From an uncultured Aquimarina sp. (GTDB lineage: Bacteria; Bacteroidota; Bacteroidia; Flavobacteriales; Flavobacteriaceae), in assembly GCA_937958735.1 (NCBI GenBank), contig CALGNG010000027.1:1-8107 (forward strand): a stretch of DNA of 8,107 nt, given 5' to 3'. Position 1 is the first letter of the stretch, and each line of letters starts with the position of its first letter. Below the pieces are notes generated by a model, which was not told the origin of the DNA, searched no databases, and saw only the letters and a list, made by a program, of their open reading frames with translations. Of the stretch, positions 1 to 5,449 are shown piece after piece. Both the position numbers and the translations under genes were made by a program.

Positions 1-108
1 ATCTGCCTTACTATATACAGCTACCGTTTTAATACCCATTTCTTTACAGGTACGAATAATACGTAAGGCTATCTCTCCACGATTGGCAATTAGTATCTTC
101 TTAAACAT
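1..108 (-). CDS. accC: Biotin carboxylase subunit of acetyl-CoA carboxylase, N-terminal fragment
   Basis: Only the first 36 codons are in the window; the gene continues past the left edge. The fragment begins [20 protein letters not shown] and continues through [16 protein letters not shown], the highly conserved opening of the biotin carboxylase N-terminal (PreATP-grasp) domain. AccC carboxylates the biotin carried on AccB with ATP and bicarbonate, the first half-reaction of malonyl-CoA formation in the cytoplasm. It lies 107 bp downstream of accB on the same strand, the standard accB-accC order. The ATG at 106-108 is preceded by an A-rich stretch, not a Shine-Dalgarno sequence, as usual in Bacteroidota. 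A very similar N-terminus occurs in pyruvate and propionyl-CoA carboxylase subunits, but the accB neighbour favours AccC. Confidence 0.93.
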   Translation of the reverse strand, partial: MFKKILIANRGEIALRIIRTCKEMGIKTVAVYSKAD

Positions 109-169
109 ATTTTTTCTTTTCGTGAGTAATGTATTAACACACTCAATTATAAACCCGACTAATTATAAA

Positions 170-186
170 TACCATTTACTATGGTA
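170..186. other. Small inverted repeat in the accB-accC gap
   Basis: TACCAT (170-175) and ATGGTA (181-186) form a perfect 6-bp stem with a 5-base TTACT loop, inside the 107-bp gap between accB and accC. On the coding (minus) strand the hairpin is followed by TTTATAATTAG and not by a T-run, so it does not look like an intrinsic terminator. It could be an mRNA stem that sets the accB:accC ratio by processing or stability, or it could be chance in AT-rich DNA. No TAnnTTTG box is visible in this gap, so accC is probably co-transcribed with accB. Confidence 0.3.
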
Positions 187-215
187 CATTTTAGAGTTAA
201 GAACTTTTTAGCTCT

Positions 216-704
216 TTAAGATGGGTCTACTAAAAATAATGGTTGATCAAATTCTACTGGTGATGAATCATCTACCAATATTTTAACTATAGTACCCGAT
301 ATTTCACTTTCTATTTCGTTAAAAAGTTTCATTGCTTCTACTACACAAAGCACACTTCCTTCTACTATAGAATCCCCTATTTCCAAAAAGTTTGGTTTAT
401 CTGGAGATGGTTTTCTATAAAAAGTACCAATAATTGGGGACTTAATAGTTATATAATTAGCATTCTCATCTACAGGAACACTTGCTATTACTGGGGCAAC
501 CTCTACAACTCCTTCTACAGGTGCTGGAGCAACAGGAGCTTGAGCAACGGGATGCCCTGAAGATAATTGCTGAATAATTGTCGTTTCTTTATCCTCAGAA
601 CCTGTTTTAATGGTGATTTTAACATCATCCATTTCTAATTTTACTTCACTTGCACCCGACTTGGCTACAAATTTGATTAGATTTTGAATTTCTTTTAAAT
701 CCAT
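216..704 (-). CDS. accB: Biotin carboxyl carrier protein of acetyl-CoA carboxylase (AccB/BCCP)
   Basis: A 162-residue protein of typical BCCP length and layout. An N-terminal segment (about 1-45, starting MDLKEIQNLI) is the region that in this family contacts biotin carboxylase. A flexible Ala/Pro/Val-rich linker spans about 50-80. The C-terminal biotinyl (lipoyl-like) domain spans about 85-162. The biotinylation motif is E123-A124-M125-K126, with Lys126 the expected biotin attachment site; the conserved SPIIGTFYRKP lies at 89-99. The protein swings carboxybiotin from AccC to the carboxyltransferase to make malonyl-CoA. It sits between fabH (25 bp upstream) and accC on the same strand, so the three probably share a transcript. 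The start is preceded by AAACAAAAACTTACT, without a Shine-Dalgarno sequence. Confidence 0.97.
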   Translation of the reverse strand: MDLKEIQNLIKFVAKSGASEVKLEMDDVKITIKTGSEDKETTIIQQLSSGHPVAQAPVAPAPVEGVVEVAPVIASVPVDENANYITIKSPIIGTFYRKPSPDKPNFLEIGDSIVEGSVLCVVEAMKLFNEIESEISGTIVKILVDDSSPVEFDQPLFLVDPS

Positions 705-729
705 AGTAAGTTTTTGTTTGTTTATTTTT

Positions 730-1728
730 TTAGGCGTTGTAAGCCCATTTCAAATAGATTGAGCCCCAAGTAAATCCTCCTCCAAAGGAAGCAAATACTA
801 AAGTGTCACCCTTTTTAAATTTTTTTTCGAAATCACAAAGTACCAAAGGTATTGTAGCAGAAGTGGTATTTCCATATTTTTCAATATTAATTAACACTTT
901 ACTTTTGTCTTTTAGACCCATCCGTTTTGCAGTGGCATCAATAATTCTTTTATTAGCTTGGTGCGCTACTAACCAGTCCACATCTTTATGATCTAAATTG
1001 TTTCGCTCCATAATATTTTCGCAAGCACTTGCCATACTAGAAACTGCATATTTAAATACCGTTTTACCGTCTTGCTTTATAAAATGCTGCTTTTTATCTA
1101 TAGTTTCGTGAGTTGTTGGTTTTAAGGAACCTCCTGCTTCGATACGTAAAAAATTACGCCCTACACCATCACTCCTTAAATACTCATCTTGTAAACCTAA
1201 ACCTTCTGTATTAGGCTCAAAAAGAGCACCTGCTGCACCATCTCCAAAAATAATACATGTAGTACGATCTGTATAATCTACTATAGACGACATTTTATCT
1301 GCACCTATTACTAATACTTTAGTATAACGCCCAGATTCTATGTAACTAGCCGCTGTAGACATCCCATACAAGAAACTAGAGCAAGCTGCAGCTAAATCGT
1401 ACCCAAATGCATTTACAGCCCCTATTTCAGAGGCTACATAGGCAGCGGTAGCAGCTACAGACATATCTGGAGTAGCTGTCGCCACAATAATCATGTCTAT
1501 TTCTTTTGGATCTAAGTTCCTCTTAGCTAAAATTACTTTAGCCGCCTCTATGGCCATATAAGAAGTTCCCTTGGAGTCATCTTTTAAGATACGACGTTCT
1601 TTGATACCTGTTCTACTGGTTATCCATTCATCGTTTGTATCCACTAAACCTTCTAATTCTTTATTAGTAAGTTTATAGTCGGGCAAATATTCACCAATAG
1701 CTGTTATTGCCGCTGTAATTTTACTCAT
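730..1728 (-). CDS. fabH: 3-oxoacyl-[acyl-carrier-protein] synthase III (KAS III)
   Basis: A full-length, 332-residue FabH. The catalytic triad is visible: Cys116 in DLAAACSSFLYG, His256 in AHQANKRI, and Asn287 in YGNTTSATIP. The C-terminal SFGGGFTWGS (314-323) is also typical, as is the N-terminal TNDEWITSRTGIKERR (31-46). FabH condenses acetyl-CoA or a branched acyl-CoA with malonyl-ACP, the committed start of type II fatty acid synthesis. In Bacteroidota such enzymes commonly prime iso-branched fatty acids, but primer preference cannot be read from this sequence. It leads a minus-strand unit with accB and accC, which supply malonyl-CoA, so substrate supply and chain initiation are genetically coupled. 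A candidate promoter about 80 bp upstream and a terminator behind it suggest transcription independent of rpmF. Confidence 0.97.
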   Translation of the reverse strand: MSKITAAITAIGEYLPDYKLTNKELEGLVDTNDEWITSRTGIKERRILKDDSKGTSYMAIEAAKVILAKRNLDPKEIDMIIVATATPDMSVAATAAYVASEIGAVNAFGYDLAAACSSFLYGMSTAASYIESGRYTKVLVIGADKMSSIVDYTDRTTCIIFGDGAAGALFEPNTEGLGLQDEYLRSDGVGRNFLRIEAGGSLKPTTHETIDKKQHFIKQDGKTVFKYAVSSMASACENIMERNNLDHKDVDWLVAHQANKRIIDATAKRMGLKDKSKVLINIEKYGNTTSATIPLVLCDFEKKFKKGDTLVFASFGGGFTWGSIYLKWAYNA

Positions 1729-1809
1729 ACTTATAGGTTAAACATCTGCTTTTTAGCGCAAAAAAACTTCAAAACGAAGCAGAAACAGTCTTTTATAGCA
1801 AATTTTGTG

Positions 1810-1839
1810 CAAATTAAGTCGATTTTGACACATATTCAA
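1810..1839 (-). promoter_or_regulatory. Candidate fabH-accB-accC promoter
   Basis: Reading the minus strand, TTG (1839-1837) is followed by exactly 19 bases and then TTAATTTG (1817-1810). The Bacteroidota promoter consensus is TTG at -33 and TAnnTTTG at -7 with a spacer near 19 bp, so this has a perfect -33 triplet and ideal spacing with one mismatch in the -7 box. Transcription would begin near 1803 and give a leader of about 75 nt before the fabH ATG. The -33 triplet lies about 10 bp from the hairpin that ends the rpmF unit. The assignment is inferred from the motif only. Confidence 0.55.
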
Positions 1840-1840
1840 C

Positions 1841-1878
1841 AAAAAACAAAAAAAACGCTCTGGCTTGAGCGTTTTTTC
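1841..1878 (-). terminator. Rho-independent terminator after rpmF
   Basis: An 11-bp perfect stem, left arm 1850-1860 (AAAAAACGCTC) and right arm 1867-1877 (GAGCGTTTTTT), closes on a 6-base loop TGGCTT. An A-rich tract on the left (1841-1855) becomes a T-run on the minus strand, so the hairpin has the correct form to stop minus-strand transcripts leaving rpmF, whose stop codon lies about 100 bp upstream. The T-run on the right also gives it terminator form on the plus strand, but no plus-strand gene lies nearby. Confidence 0.85.
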
Positions 1879-1979
1879 GACATAATGTTATGCATGCTTA
1901 GGAAATAAGCCTAAGCACAAGATTTTGTATTCTAAAATAATAAAATTACTACTTATAGAATCTACGTTTTTCACAGAAA

Positions 1980-2177
1980 TTATGCTTCTGCTTCTACCGA
2001 GTTATCGATTAATACGTTTCCACGGTAATATAATTTACCTTCACTCCAGTGAGCTCTGTGATATAAGTGTGCCTCACCAGTAGTTGCATCAGTTCCAATT
2101 TGAGGAGCTACTGCTTTGTAATGTGTTCTTCTCTTATCTCTTCTAGTTTTCGAGATTTTTCTCTTAGGATGTGCCAT
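1980..2177 (-). CDS. rpmF: 50S ribosomal protein L32 (bL32), cysteine-free form
   Basis: A 65-residue basic protein opening [20 protein letters not shown], the conserved bL32 N-terminus that packs into the large ribosomal subunit. The central segment (about 24-52, with [11 protein letters not shown] at 34-44 and YYRGNVLID at 50-58) aligns with the usual zinc-ribbon region, but the protein has no cysteine, so it is the zinc-independent (C-minus) type, as in E. coli. It follows the DUF177 gene by 8 bp, the widespread yceD-rpmF pairing, so the two are surely co-transcribed. A strong terminator follows at 1841-1878. Confidence 0.97.
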   Translation of the reverse strand: MAHPKRKISKTRRDKRRTHYKAVAPQIGTDATTGEAHLYHRAHWSEGKLYYRGNVLIDNSVEAEA

Positions 2178-2185
2178 AACTAACT

Positions 2186-2728
2186 TTATTTATCTTTAAG
2201 TAGATTCTTTAATTTATTCCATCGAGGATCAATTTCATCCTCTTCTTCAATACTCTCTTTTATTTGTTTTGGAGCTAACAACTCCAATCTGTCTAAAATA
2301 TCCGACTCCAATGTACCATCCTCTACACCTGGATGCACTCTCTTAGAAGGTACTGCTAACACAATACATTCGTATATATATTGCGCAACATTTATTTCGT
2401 ACTCTCCATGAGGAAGGATTAACAATTCTTCGTTTTCGTCGTTATACTCGTCCCCAAACTTAACTACCATTTGCAAACTATTGCTAATAGGTAAATTAAA
2501 GGCTTCCGTAGTCACATCACAATTTACATTTACTTCTCCTTCAACACTAAAATCCAACTCCAAATGAGTTCCTTTTTTGTTAAAGCTAAGCGATGCATTA
2601 ATTGCTGAACTGTTAAACTCTTCAAAGTCAAATAACATTAGGAAATCATTATTGATTCCATATTCAAACTGATGAATTCCTAGTTTTAAACCAACAAAAG
2701 GAATTGTATATTCTTTCAATGCTTTCAT
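2186..2728 (-). CDS. yceD: DUF177/YceD family protein, associated with ribosome/23S rRNA metabolism
   Basis: A 180-residue soluble, acidic protein. Recognition rests on family features: a beta-rich middle with [16 protein letters not shown] (65-80), a helical stretch [21 protein letters not shown] (114-134), and a C-terminal [11 protein letters not shown] (167-177). The family often has a CxxC pair at the first motif; here only Cys70 remains. The gene sits directly upstream of rpmF, the hallmark of this family. Plant and bacterial members have been linked to 23S rRNA accumulation or processing, but the biochemical activity is not established, so the functional label is family knowledge and not visible here. 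A canonical promoter box lies about 35 bp upstream, making it the first gene of the yceD-rpmF unit. Confidence 0.85.
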   Translation of the reverse strand: MKALKEYTIPFVGLKLGIHQFEYGINNDFLMLFDFEEFNSSAINASLSFNKKGTHLELDFSVEGEVNVNCDVTTEAFNLPISNSLQMVVKFGDEYNDENEELLILPHGEYEINVAQYIYECIVLAVPSKRVHPGVEDGTLESDILDRLELLAPKQIKESIEEEDEIDPRWNKLKNLLKDK

Positions 2729-2762
2729 ACACTAATCAATTTGATTACCCATAAGGCGGGTG

Positions 2763-2770
2763 CAAAGATA
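2763..2770 (-). promoter_or_regulatory. Promoter -7 box for yceD-rpmF
   Basis: The minus strand reads TATCTTTGCACCCGCC here. TATCTTTG is an exact match to the Bacteroidota TAnnTTTG -7 element, and the following GCACCC is a familiar context for strong promoters in this phylum. Transcription would start near 2756, about 28 nt before the yceD ATG at 2728. No TTG is seen at the ideal 19-bp spacing; an A/T-rich tract lies there instead. The box lies in the 95-bp gap after pdxA, so yceD-rpmF need not depend on pdxA transcription. Confidence 0.7.
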
Positions 2771-2823
2771 GGTTTTTTTTTGAAGTAACTATTTAATTAC
2801 AAACATTTTTTTGTTAATAAAAA

Positions 2824-3882
2824 CTAACTATCTAAGGATCGTTTCTTAACCTGTTTCTTTAAAGGGTTCTGCGTTAATTCGGTATGTAATTTTCTATTCC
2901 TAAAAATACTAATAGCTCTAAAAACAGCTTCAGAAAACGAATTTTCTTGCGCTATTCCTTTTCCTGCAATTTCGAACGCTGTACCATGATCTGGGGAAGT
3001 TCGTATTCTATTTAGGCCTGCTGTATAATTTACTCCTTGCCCAAAAGATAAGGTCTTAAAAGGAATTAATCCTTGGTCGTGATAGCTGGCTACCACTGCA
3101 TCGAAGCTCTTATAATTATCCGAACCAAAAAAACTATCTGCTGCATAAGGGCCAAAAACTAGCTTTCCTGCATTTTTAATTTTTTCTAATGTAGGGCGTA
3201 ATAAATCGTCGTCTTCTTTACCTATTACTCCATTATCTCCTGTATGCGGATTAATACCTAATACCGCTATTTTTGGCTTAGATATTCCAAAATCCTTGAT
3301 TAAGGAAGCATGAATAGTGCTAATTTTTTGACTAATTACTCCTGGGGTTAGTTGTTTTACTACGTCTACCAATGCTACGTGATCTGTTAACAAACCCACT
3401 TTTAAATCGTCGGTAACCATAAACATTAAACTATCTCCCTCCAGCTCTTGATTTAAATAATCTGTATGGCCTGGAAATTTAAAACTGTCTGACTGTATAG
3501 CTGTTTTATGTATTGGTGCTGTTACTAATACGTCTATTTTTTCTTCTTTTAAAGCTGCCGTCGCTGCTTCGAAAGACTTAATAGCATAACTCCCTACTTT
3601 GGAATCTTCTTTACCGTAGTTAATCGCTACTGTCTCTTGCCAAACATCTACCACATTTAGCTTCCCCTCTACCACTTGATCTATATTTTTAATAGACTGG
3701 ATTAGGGTTTTTAGCTTTAGATTTTTTTTGAAAAACTGTAATAACCGCGAATTTGCAAATACCACTGGGGTACAAAAATCAAACATTCTATTGTCCGAAA
3801 AAGTTTTTAGAATTATTTCTGGACCAATACCATTTAAGTCTCCAATAGAAATACCAACACGTATTTTAGGCTCGTTACTCAT
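2824..3882 (-). CDS. pdxA: 4-hydroxythreonine-4-phosphate dehydrogenase
   Basis: A 352-residue PdxA, near the usual 330-350. PdxA oxidises 4-phosphooxy-L-threonine with NAD; the product decarboxylates to an amino-ketone that PdxJ converts to pyridoxine 5'-phosphate (DXP-dependent vitamin B6 pathway). The signature N-terminus GISIGDLNGIGPEI is at 10-23. Family metal-binding histidines are recognisable: His168 (LLTDHVALVDV), His213 (GINPHTGDNG) and His268 (SYHDQGLIPF), and the substrate-site GHTDYL lies at 138-143. RTSPDHGTAFEIAGKG (294-309) is the conserved C-terminal motif. A short basic tail (about 341-352) follows. It is divergent from ribE, another cofactor gene, and 95 bp upstream of yceD. 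No exact TAnnTTTG box was found for it, so its promoter is unresolved. Confidence 0.97.
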   Translation of the reverse strand: MSNEPKIRVGISIGDLNGIGPEIILKTFSDNRMFDFCTPVVFANSRLLQFFKKNLKLKTLIQSIKNIDQVVEGKLNVVDVWQETVAINYGKEDSKVGSYAIKSFEAATAALKEEKIDVLVTAPIHKTAIQSDSFKFPGHTDYLNQELEGDSLMFMVTDDLKVGLLTDHVALVDVVKQLTPGVISQKISTIHASLIKDFGISKPKIAVLGINPHTGDNGVIGKEDDDLLRPTLEKIKNAGKLVFGPYAADSFFGSDNYKSFDAVVASYHDQGLIPFKTLSFGQGVNYTAGLNRIRTSPDHGTAFEIAGKGIAQENSFSEAVFRAISIFRNRKLHTELTQNPLKKQVKKRSLDS

Positions 3883-3908
3883 TATTCTATCTTGTATATA
3901 GATGGGTG

Positions 3909-3936
3909 TGTTACCAAAAAACGTAACTTTGTTACC
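3909..3936. repeat. TGTTACC direct repeats in the pdxA-ribE gap, possible operator
   Basis: TGTTACC occurs at 3909-3915 and again at 3930-3936, exactly 21 bp apart, or about two helical turns. An inverted GTAAC at 3923-3927 lies between them and pairs with the GTTAC of the first copy (3910-3914) across 8 bases. The ribE -7 box TAACTTTG (3924-3931) overlaps the inverted copy and touches the second direct copy. A protein binding both repeats would lie on one face of the helix and block that box. That is inference; repeats of 7 bp can arise by chance. Confidence 0.35.
3924..3931 (+). promoter_or_regulatory. Promoter -7 box for ribE
   Basis: TAACTTTG matches TAnnTTTG exactly. Transcription would begin near 3938 and give a leader of about 39 nt to the ATG at 3977. 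This supports the internal ATG over an upstream in-frame ATG at 3902, which would lie before the transcription start. No TTG is found at 17-21 bp spacing; the nearest, at 3892-3894, is too far upstream. The leader contains a short inverted repeat, CGCAT (3936-3940) and ATGCG (3949-3953). It is too short for an FMN riboswitch and none is seen. Confidence 0.5.
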
Positions 3937-3976
3937 GCATCAATTTATATGCGAATTTAACAAAATACTATTGCTT

Positions 3977-4570
3977 ATGTTTACGGGAATTGTAGAAACT
4001 TTTGGAAAGCTAATTGCTTTAAAAGCAGAAAAGGAGAATTTACACCTTACTATAGCCTCTAATTTTACTTCAGAATTAAAGATTGACCAAAGTGTAGCAC
4101 ACAATGGCGTATGTCTAACCGTAGTCGAAATTTCTAACAACACCTATACCGTAACAGCCATTAAGGAGACCTTAGAGAAGACCAATCTAAACACTTTAAA
4201 AGTGGGCGATCTTATAAATTTAGAACGCGGTATGAAGGTAGGCGATCGCTTAGATGGCCATATTGTACAAGGACATGTAGACCAAACAGCTATTTGCAAA
4301 TCTATTTCCGAAACCAATGGAAGTTGGGAATATACTTTTTCCTATAATTCTGCTTTAAACAATATTACTATAGAAAAAGGTTCTATTACGATAAATGGCG
4401 TAAGCTTAACGGTAGTAAATTCTAAACGTGATCAATTTAGCGTTTGTATTATTCCCTATACTTACGAGCACACTAATTTCAAAAATTTTGAAGTAGGCAC
4501 AGTCGTAAACTTGGAATTTGATGTAATTGGAAAATATGTGAGTCGTTTAACAGAGTTTGGATTAAAGTAA
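3977..4570 (+). CDS. ribE: Riboflavin synthase, alpha subunit
   Basis: A 197-residue protein beginning MFTGIVETFG, the invariant riboflavin synthase N-terminus; an upstream in-frame ATG at 3902 would add 25 residues that do not belong to the family. The protein is a tandem repeat of two lumazine-binding barrels. The first (about 1-87) has AHNGVCLTVVE at 41-51 with Cys46. The second (about 88-186) opens with GDRLDGHIVQGHVDQ (89-103) and has the matching INGVSLTVVN at 139-148. The enzyme dismutates two molecules of 6,7-dimethyl-8-ribityllumazine into riboflavin and 5-amino-6-ribitylaminouracil. No other rib gene is adjacent. It is divergent from pdxA and ends 2 bp from the stop of the convergent membrane-protein gene, with no hairpin terminator between them. 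Confidence 0.97.
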   Translation: MFTGIVETFGKLIALKAEKENLHLTIASNFTSELKIDQSVAHNGVCLTVVEISNNTYTVTAIKETLEKTNLNTLKVGDLINLERGMKVGDRLDGHIVQGHVDQTAICKSISETNGSWEYTFSYNSALNNITIEKGSITINGVSLTVVNSKRDQFSVCIIPYTYEHTNFKNFEVGTVVNLEFDVIGKYVSRLTEFGLK

Positions 4571-4577
4571 TATTACT
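4566..4577. repeat. 12-bp palindrome spanning two convergent stop codons
   Basis: AGTAATATTACT is a perfect palindrome. It contains the ribE stop (TAA, 4568-4570) and, on the other strand, the stop of the membrane-protein gene (4575-4573), so the two genes end symmetrically. It has no loop or T-run and is not an intrinsic terminator. It may be chance. Confidence 0.5.
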
Positions 4578-4911
4578 CCAAATTACTGGTTCGCCCTATA
4601 TTATTTATTTCATCCTCTACAGCCTGCTTTTTAGAATTCCATTTTTTATTTAAGAAAAAATGGATAGTGAAACTTCCTAAAATACCTATTAGCATTGCTA
4701 TTATACCTAAATAAAATGTTGACATGTTTTCGATATAATCGGGCTTGGATTGCAATTCCATTATAACCTGAAAAACAATACCAAATAAAAAGGTCGCAAA
4801 ATAATAACTTAACACTCCCAATAACGCATAAATCCATTTCAATTTTGAATTCTTTTCTGCCAGTGTATAAAAGTGCTTACCTATAAAGTAAATCAAAAAA
4901 AAACCTAACAT
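4573..4911 (-). CDS. Small membrane protein of unknown function
   Basis: I cannot name this protein. From the ATG at 4909-4911 it has 112 residues. Hydrophobic segments lie at about 2-11, 26-50 and 66-87. Between the first two is a soluble HFYTLAEKNSKLKW (13-26), and the tail after 88 is polar and charged (NKKWNSKKQAVEDE). The LAEK-x-KW-x-YA-x-LG pattern resembles small integral membrane proteins I recall as common in Bacteroidota, without known function. An in-frame TTG at 4974 would add 21 residues, but the added sequence is not membrane-like and TTG starts are rare, so the ATG is preferred. It follows the DUF423 gene on the same strand with an 89-bp gap, so the two may be co-transcribed. 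Its end is 2 bp from that of ribE. Confidence 0.7.
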   Translation of the reverse strand: MLGFFLIYFIGKHFYTLAEKNSKLKWIYALLGVLSYYFATFLFGIVFQVIMELQSKPDYIENMSTFYLGIIAMLIGILGSFTIHFFLNKKWNSKKQAVEDEINNIGRTSNLE

Positions 4912-5000
4912 AAAACTACTATTTAGATAACTATACTTAATACATATAATTAAACCCAGCCTCTTTCCACTCAATAACCATAGTAGACACCATATAGATG

Positions 5001-5396
5001 CTAATTACTTTTTAAATTCTTAGTTACATTTATAAAAAGTAACAACCAAGCCAAAAGTAACAACAAACCACCAAAAGGGGTAATAAAAGCAATTGCTCTT
5101 ATGGAAGTTCCCAACAAAATTTCATCCATTACCAGCAAGTAAATGGATCCCGAAAAGAAAATTACTCCTACCAAAATTAAATAATAAAGCACTTTTTTAA
5201 ATTTTTGAGAAACTAGAGGGGTTACCGAAACAAAAAGCAGTAAAAAAGTATGGTAAAATTGATACCGTACTCCTGTTTCAAAAGAAGCCAAATCATTTTC
5301 TGAAAGCACCGCCTTTAATCCATGTGCACCAAAAGCTCCTAAAAGAACTGCTAAAAAACCTAAAATCCCTGCTGTAATAACTAATTTTTTTTCCAT
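5001..5396 (-). CDS. DUF423 family integral membrane protein
   Basis: A 131-residue protein with the DUF423 (YgdD/YwdK-like) pattern. The N-terminal helix ends in GAFGAHGL (20-27). It is followed by the polar SFETGVRYQFYHT (38-50), then FFSGSIYLL (80-88) and ITPFGGLLLLLAW (105-117). Four membrane segments fit, at about 5-25, 47-62, 68-90 and 100-124. The family is small, conserved and of unknown biochemical function in the inner membrane. The ATG at 5394-5396 follows two minus-strand TAnnTTTG boxes. It is divergent from the saccharopine dehydrogenase-like gene with 41 bp between start codons, and the small membrane-protein gene lies 89 bp downstream. Confidence 0.88.
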   Translation of the reverse strand: MEKKLVITAGILGFLAVLLGAFGAHGLKAVLSENDLASFETGVRYQFYHTFLLLFVSVTPLVSQKFKKVLYYLILVGVIFFSGSIYLLVMDEILLGTSIRAIAFITPFGGLLLLLAWLLLFINVTKNLKSN

Positions 5397-5406
5397 AACT
5401 AAGAAG

Positions 5407-5414
5407 TACCTTTG
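5407..5414 (+). promoter_or_regulatory. Promoter -7 box for the saccharopine dehydrogenase-like gene
   Basis: TACCTTTG is an exact TAnnTTTG match. Transcription would start near 5421, giving a leader of about 17 nt to the ATG at 5438 and placing the alternative TTG start (5420) at or before the transcript start. Upstream, at -33 distance, is a T-run (5385-5392), not a clear TTG. Confidence 0.55.
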
Positions 5415-5430
5415 TATTATTGAGAATACC

Positions 5431-5449
5431 CAAATCTATGACAAAGATA
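5431..5449 (-). promoter_or_regulatory. Two -7 boxes for the DUF423 gene, overlapping the divergent gene's start
   Basis: On the minus strand, TATCTTTG (5449-5442) and TAGATTTG (5438-5431) both match TAnnTTTG exactly; the former is identical to the yceD box. Starts would fall near 5435 or 5424, giving leaders of about 28-39 nt to the ATG at 5396. The boxes lie over the start codon and first codons of the divergent gene. No TTG is seen at ideal spacing upstream of either. Which box is used cannot be decided from the sequence. Confidence 0.45.

Noticed and set aside
144..169. AATTATAAA direct repeat, two copies 16 bp apart
   Set aside because: It is low-complexity AT sequence expected by chance in an AT-rich genome, with no relation to a promoter box.
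803..991. 62-residue ORF on the plus strand
   Set aside because: It lies antisense inside fabH, which has all its catalytic motifs. The translation has no recognisable motif.
1761..1780. Hairpin plus T-run in the fabH leader as an attenuator
   Set aside because: On the minus strand CTTC-GTTTT-GAAG is followed by seven T residues, but a 4-bp stem is too weak for an intrinsic terminator.
2796..2823. Terminator after pdxA
   Set aside because: Only 4-bp stems with T-rich loops can be drawn; nothing has the form of a real terminator.
3902..3976. N-terminal extension of riboflavin synthase from an upstream ATG
   Set aside because: The family starts exactly at MFTGIVE, the -7 box lies downstream of this ATG, and the added residues have no counterpart.
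3940..4143. 67-residue ORF on the minus strand
   Set aside because: It is antisense to the start of ribE, whose identity is certain; the frame is a shadow.
4646..4837. 63-residue ORF on the minus strand
   Set aside because: It overlaps the small membrane-protein gene on the same strand in another frame. Its composition is not membrane-like and it has no supporting context.
4912..4974. 21-residue N-terminal extension of the small membrane protein from a TTG
   Set aside because: TTG is an uncommon start and the added residues do not extend the membrane segment; the ATG at 4909-4911 begins directly at the hydrophobic helix.
5420..5437. Six-residue extension of the saccharopine dehydrogenase-like protein from a TTG
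   Set aside because: The TTG lies at the predicted transcription start, and the ATG at 5438 opens immediately at the Rossmann strand.
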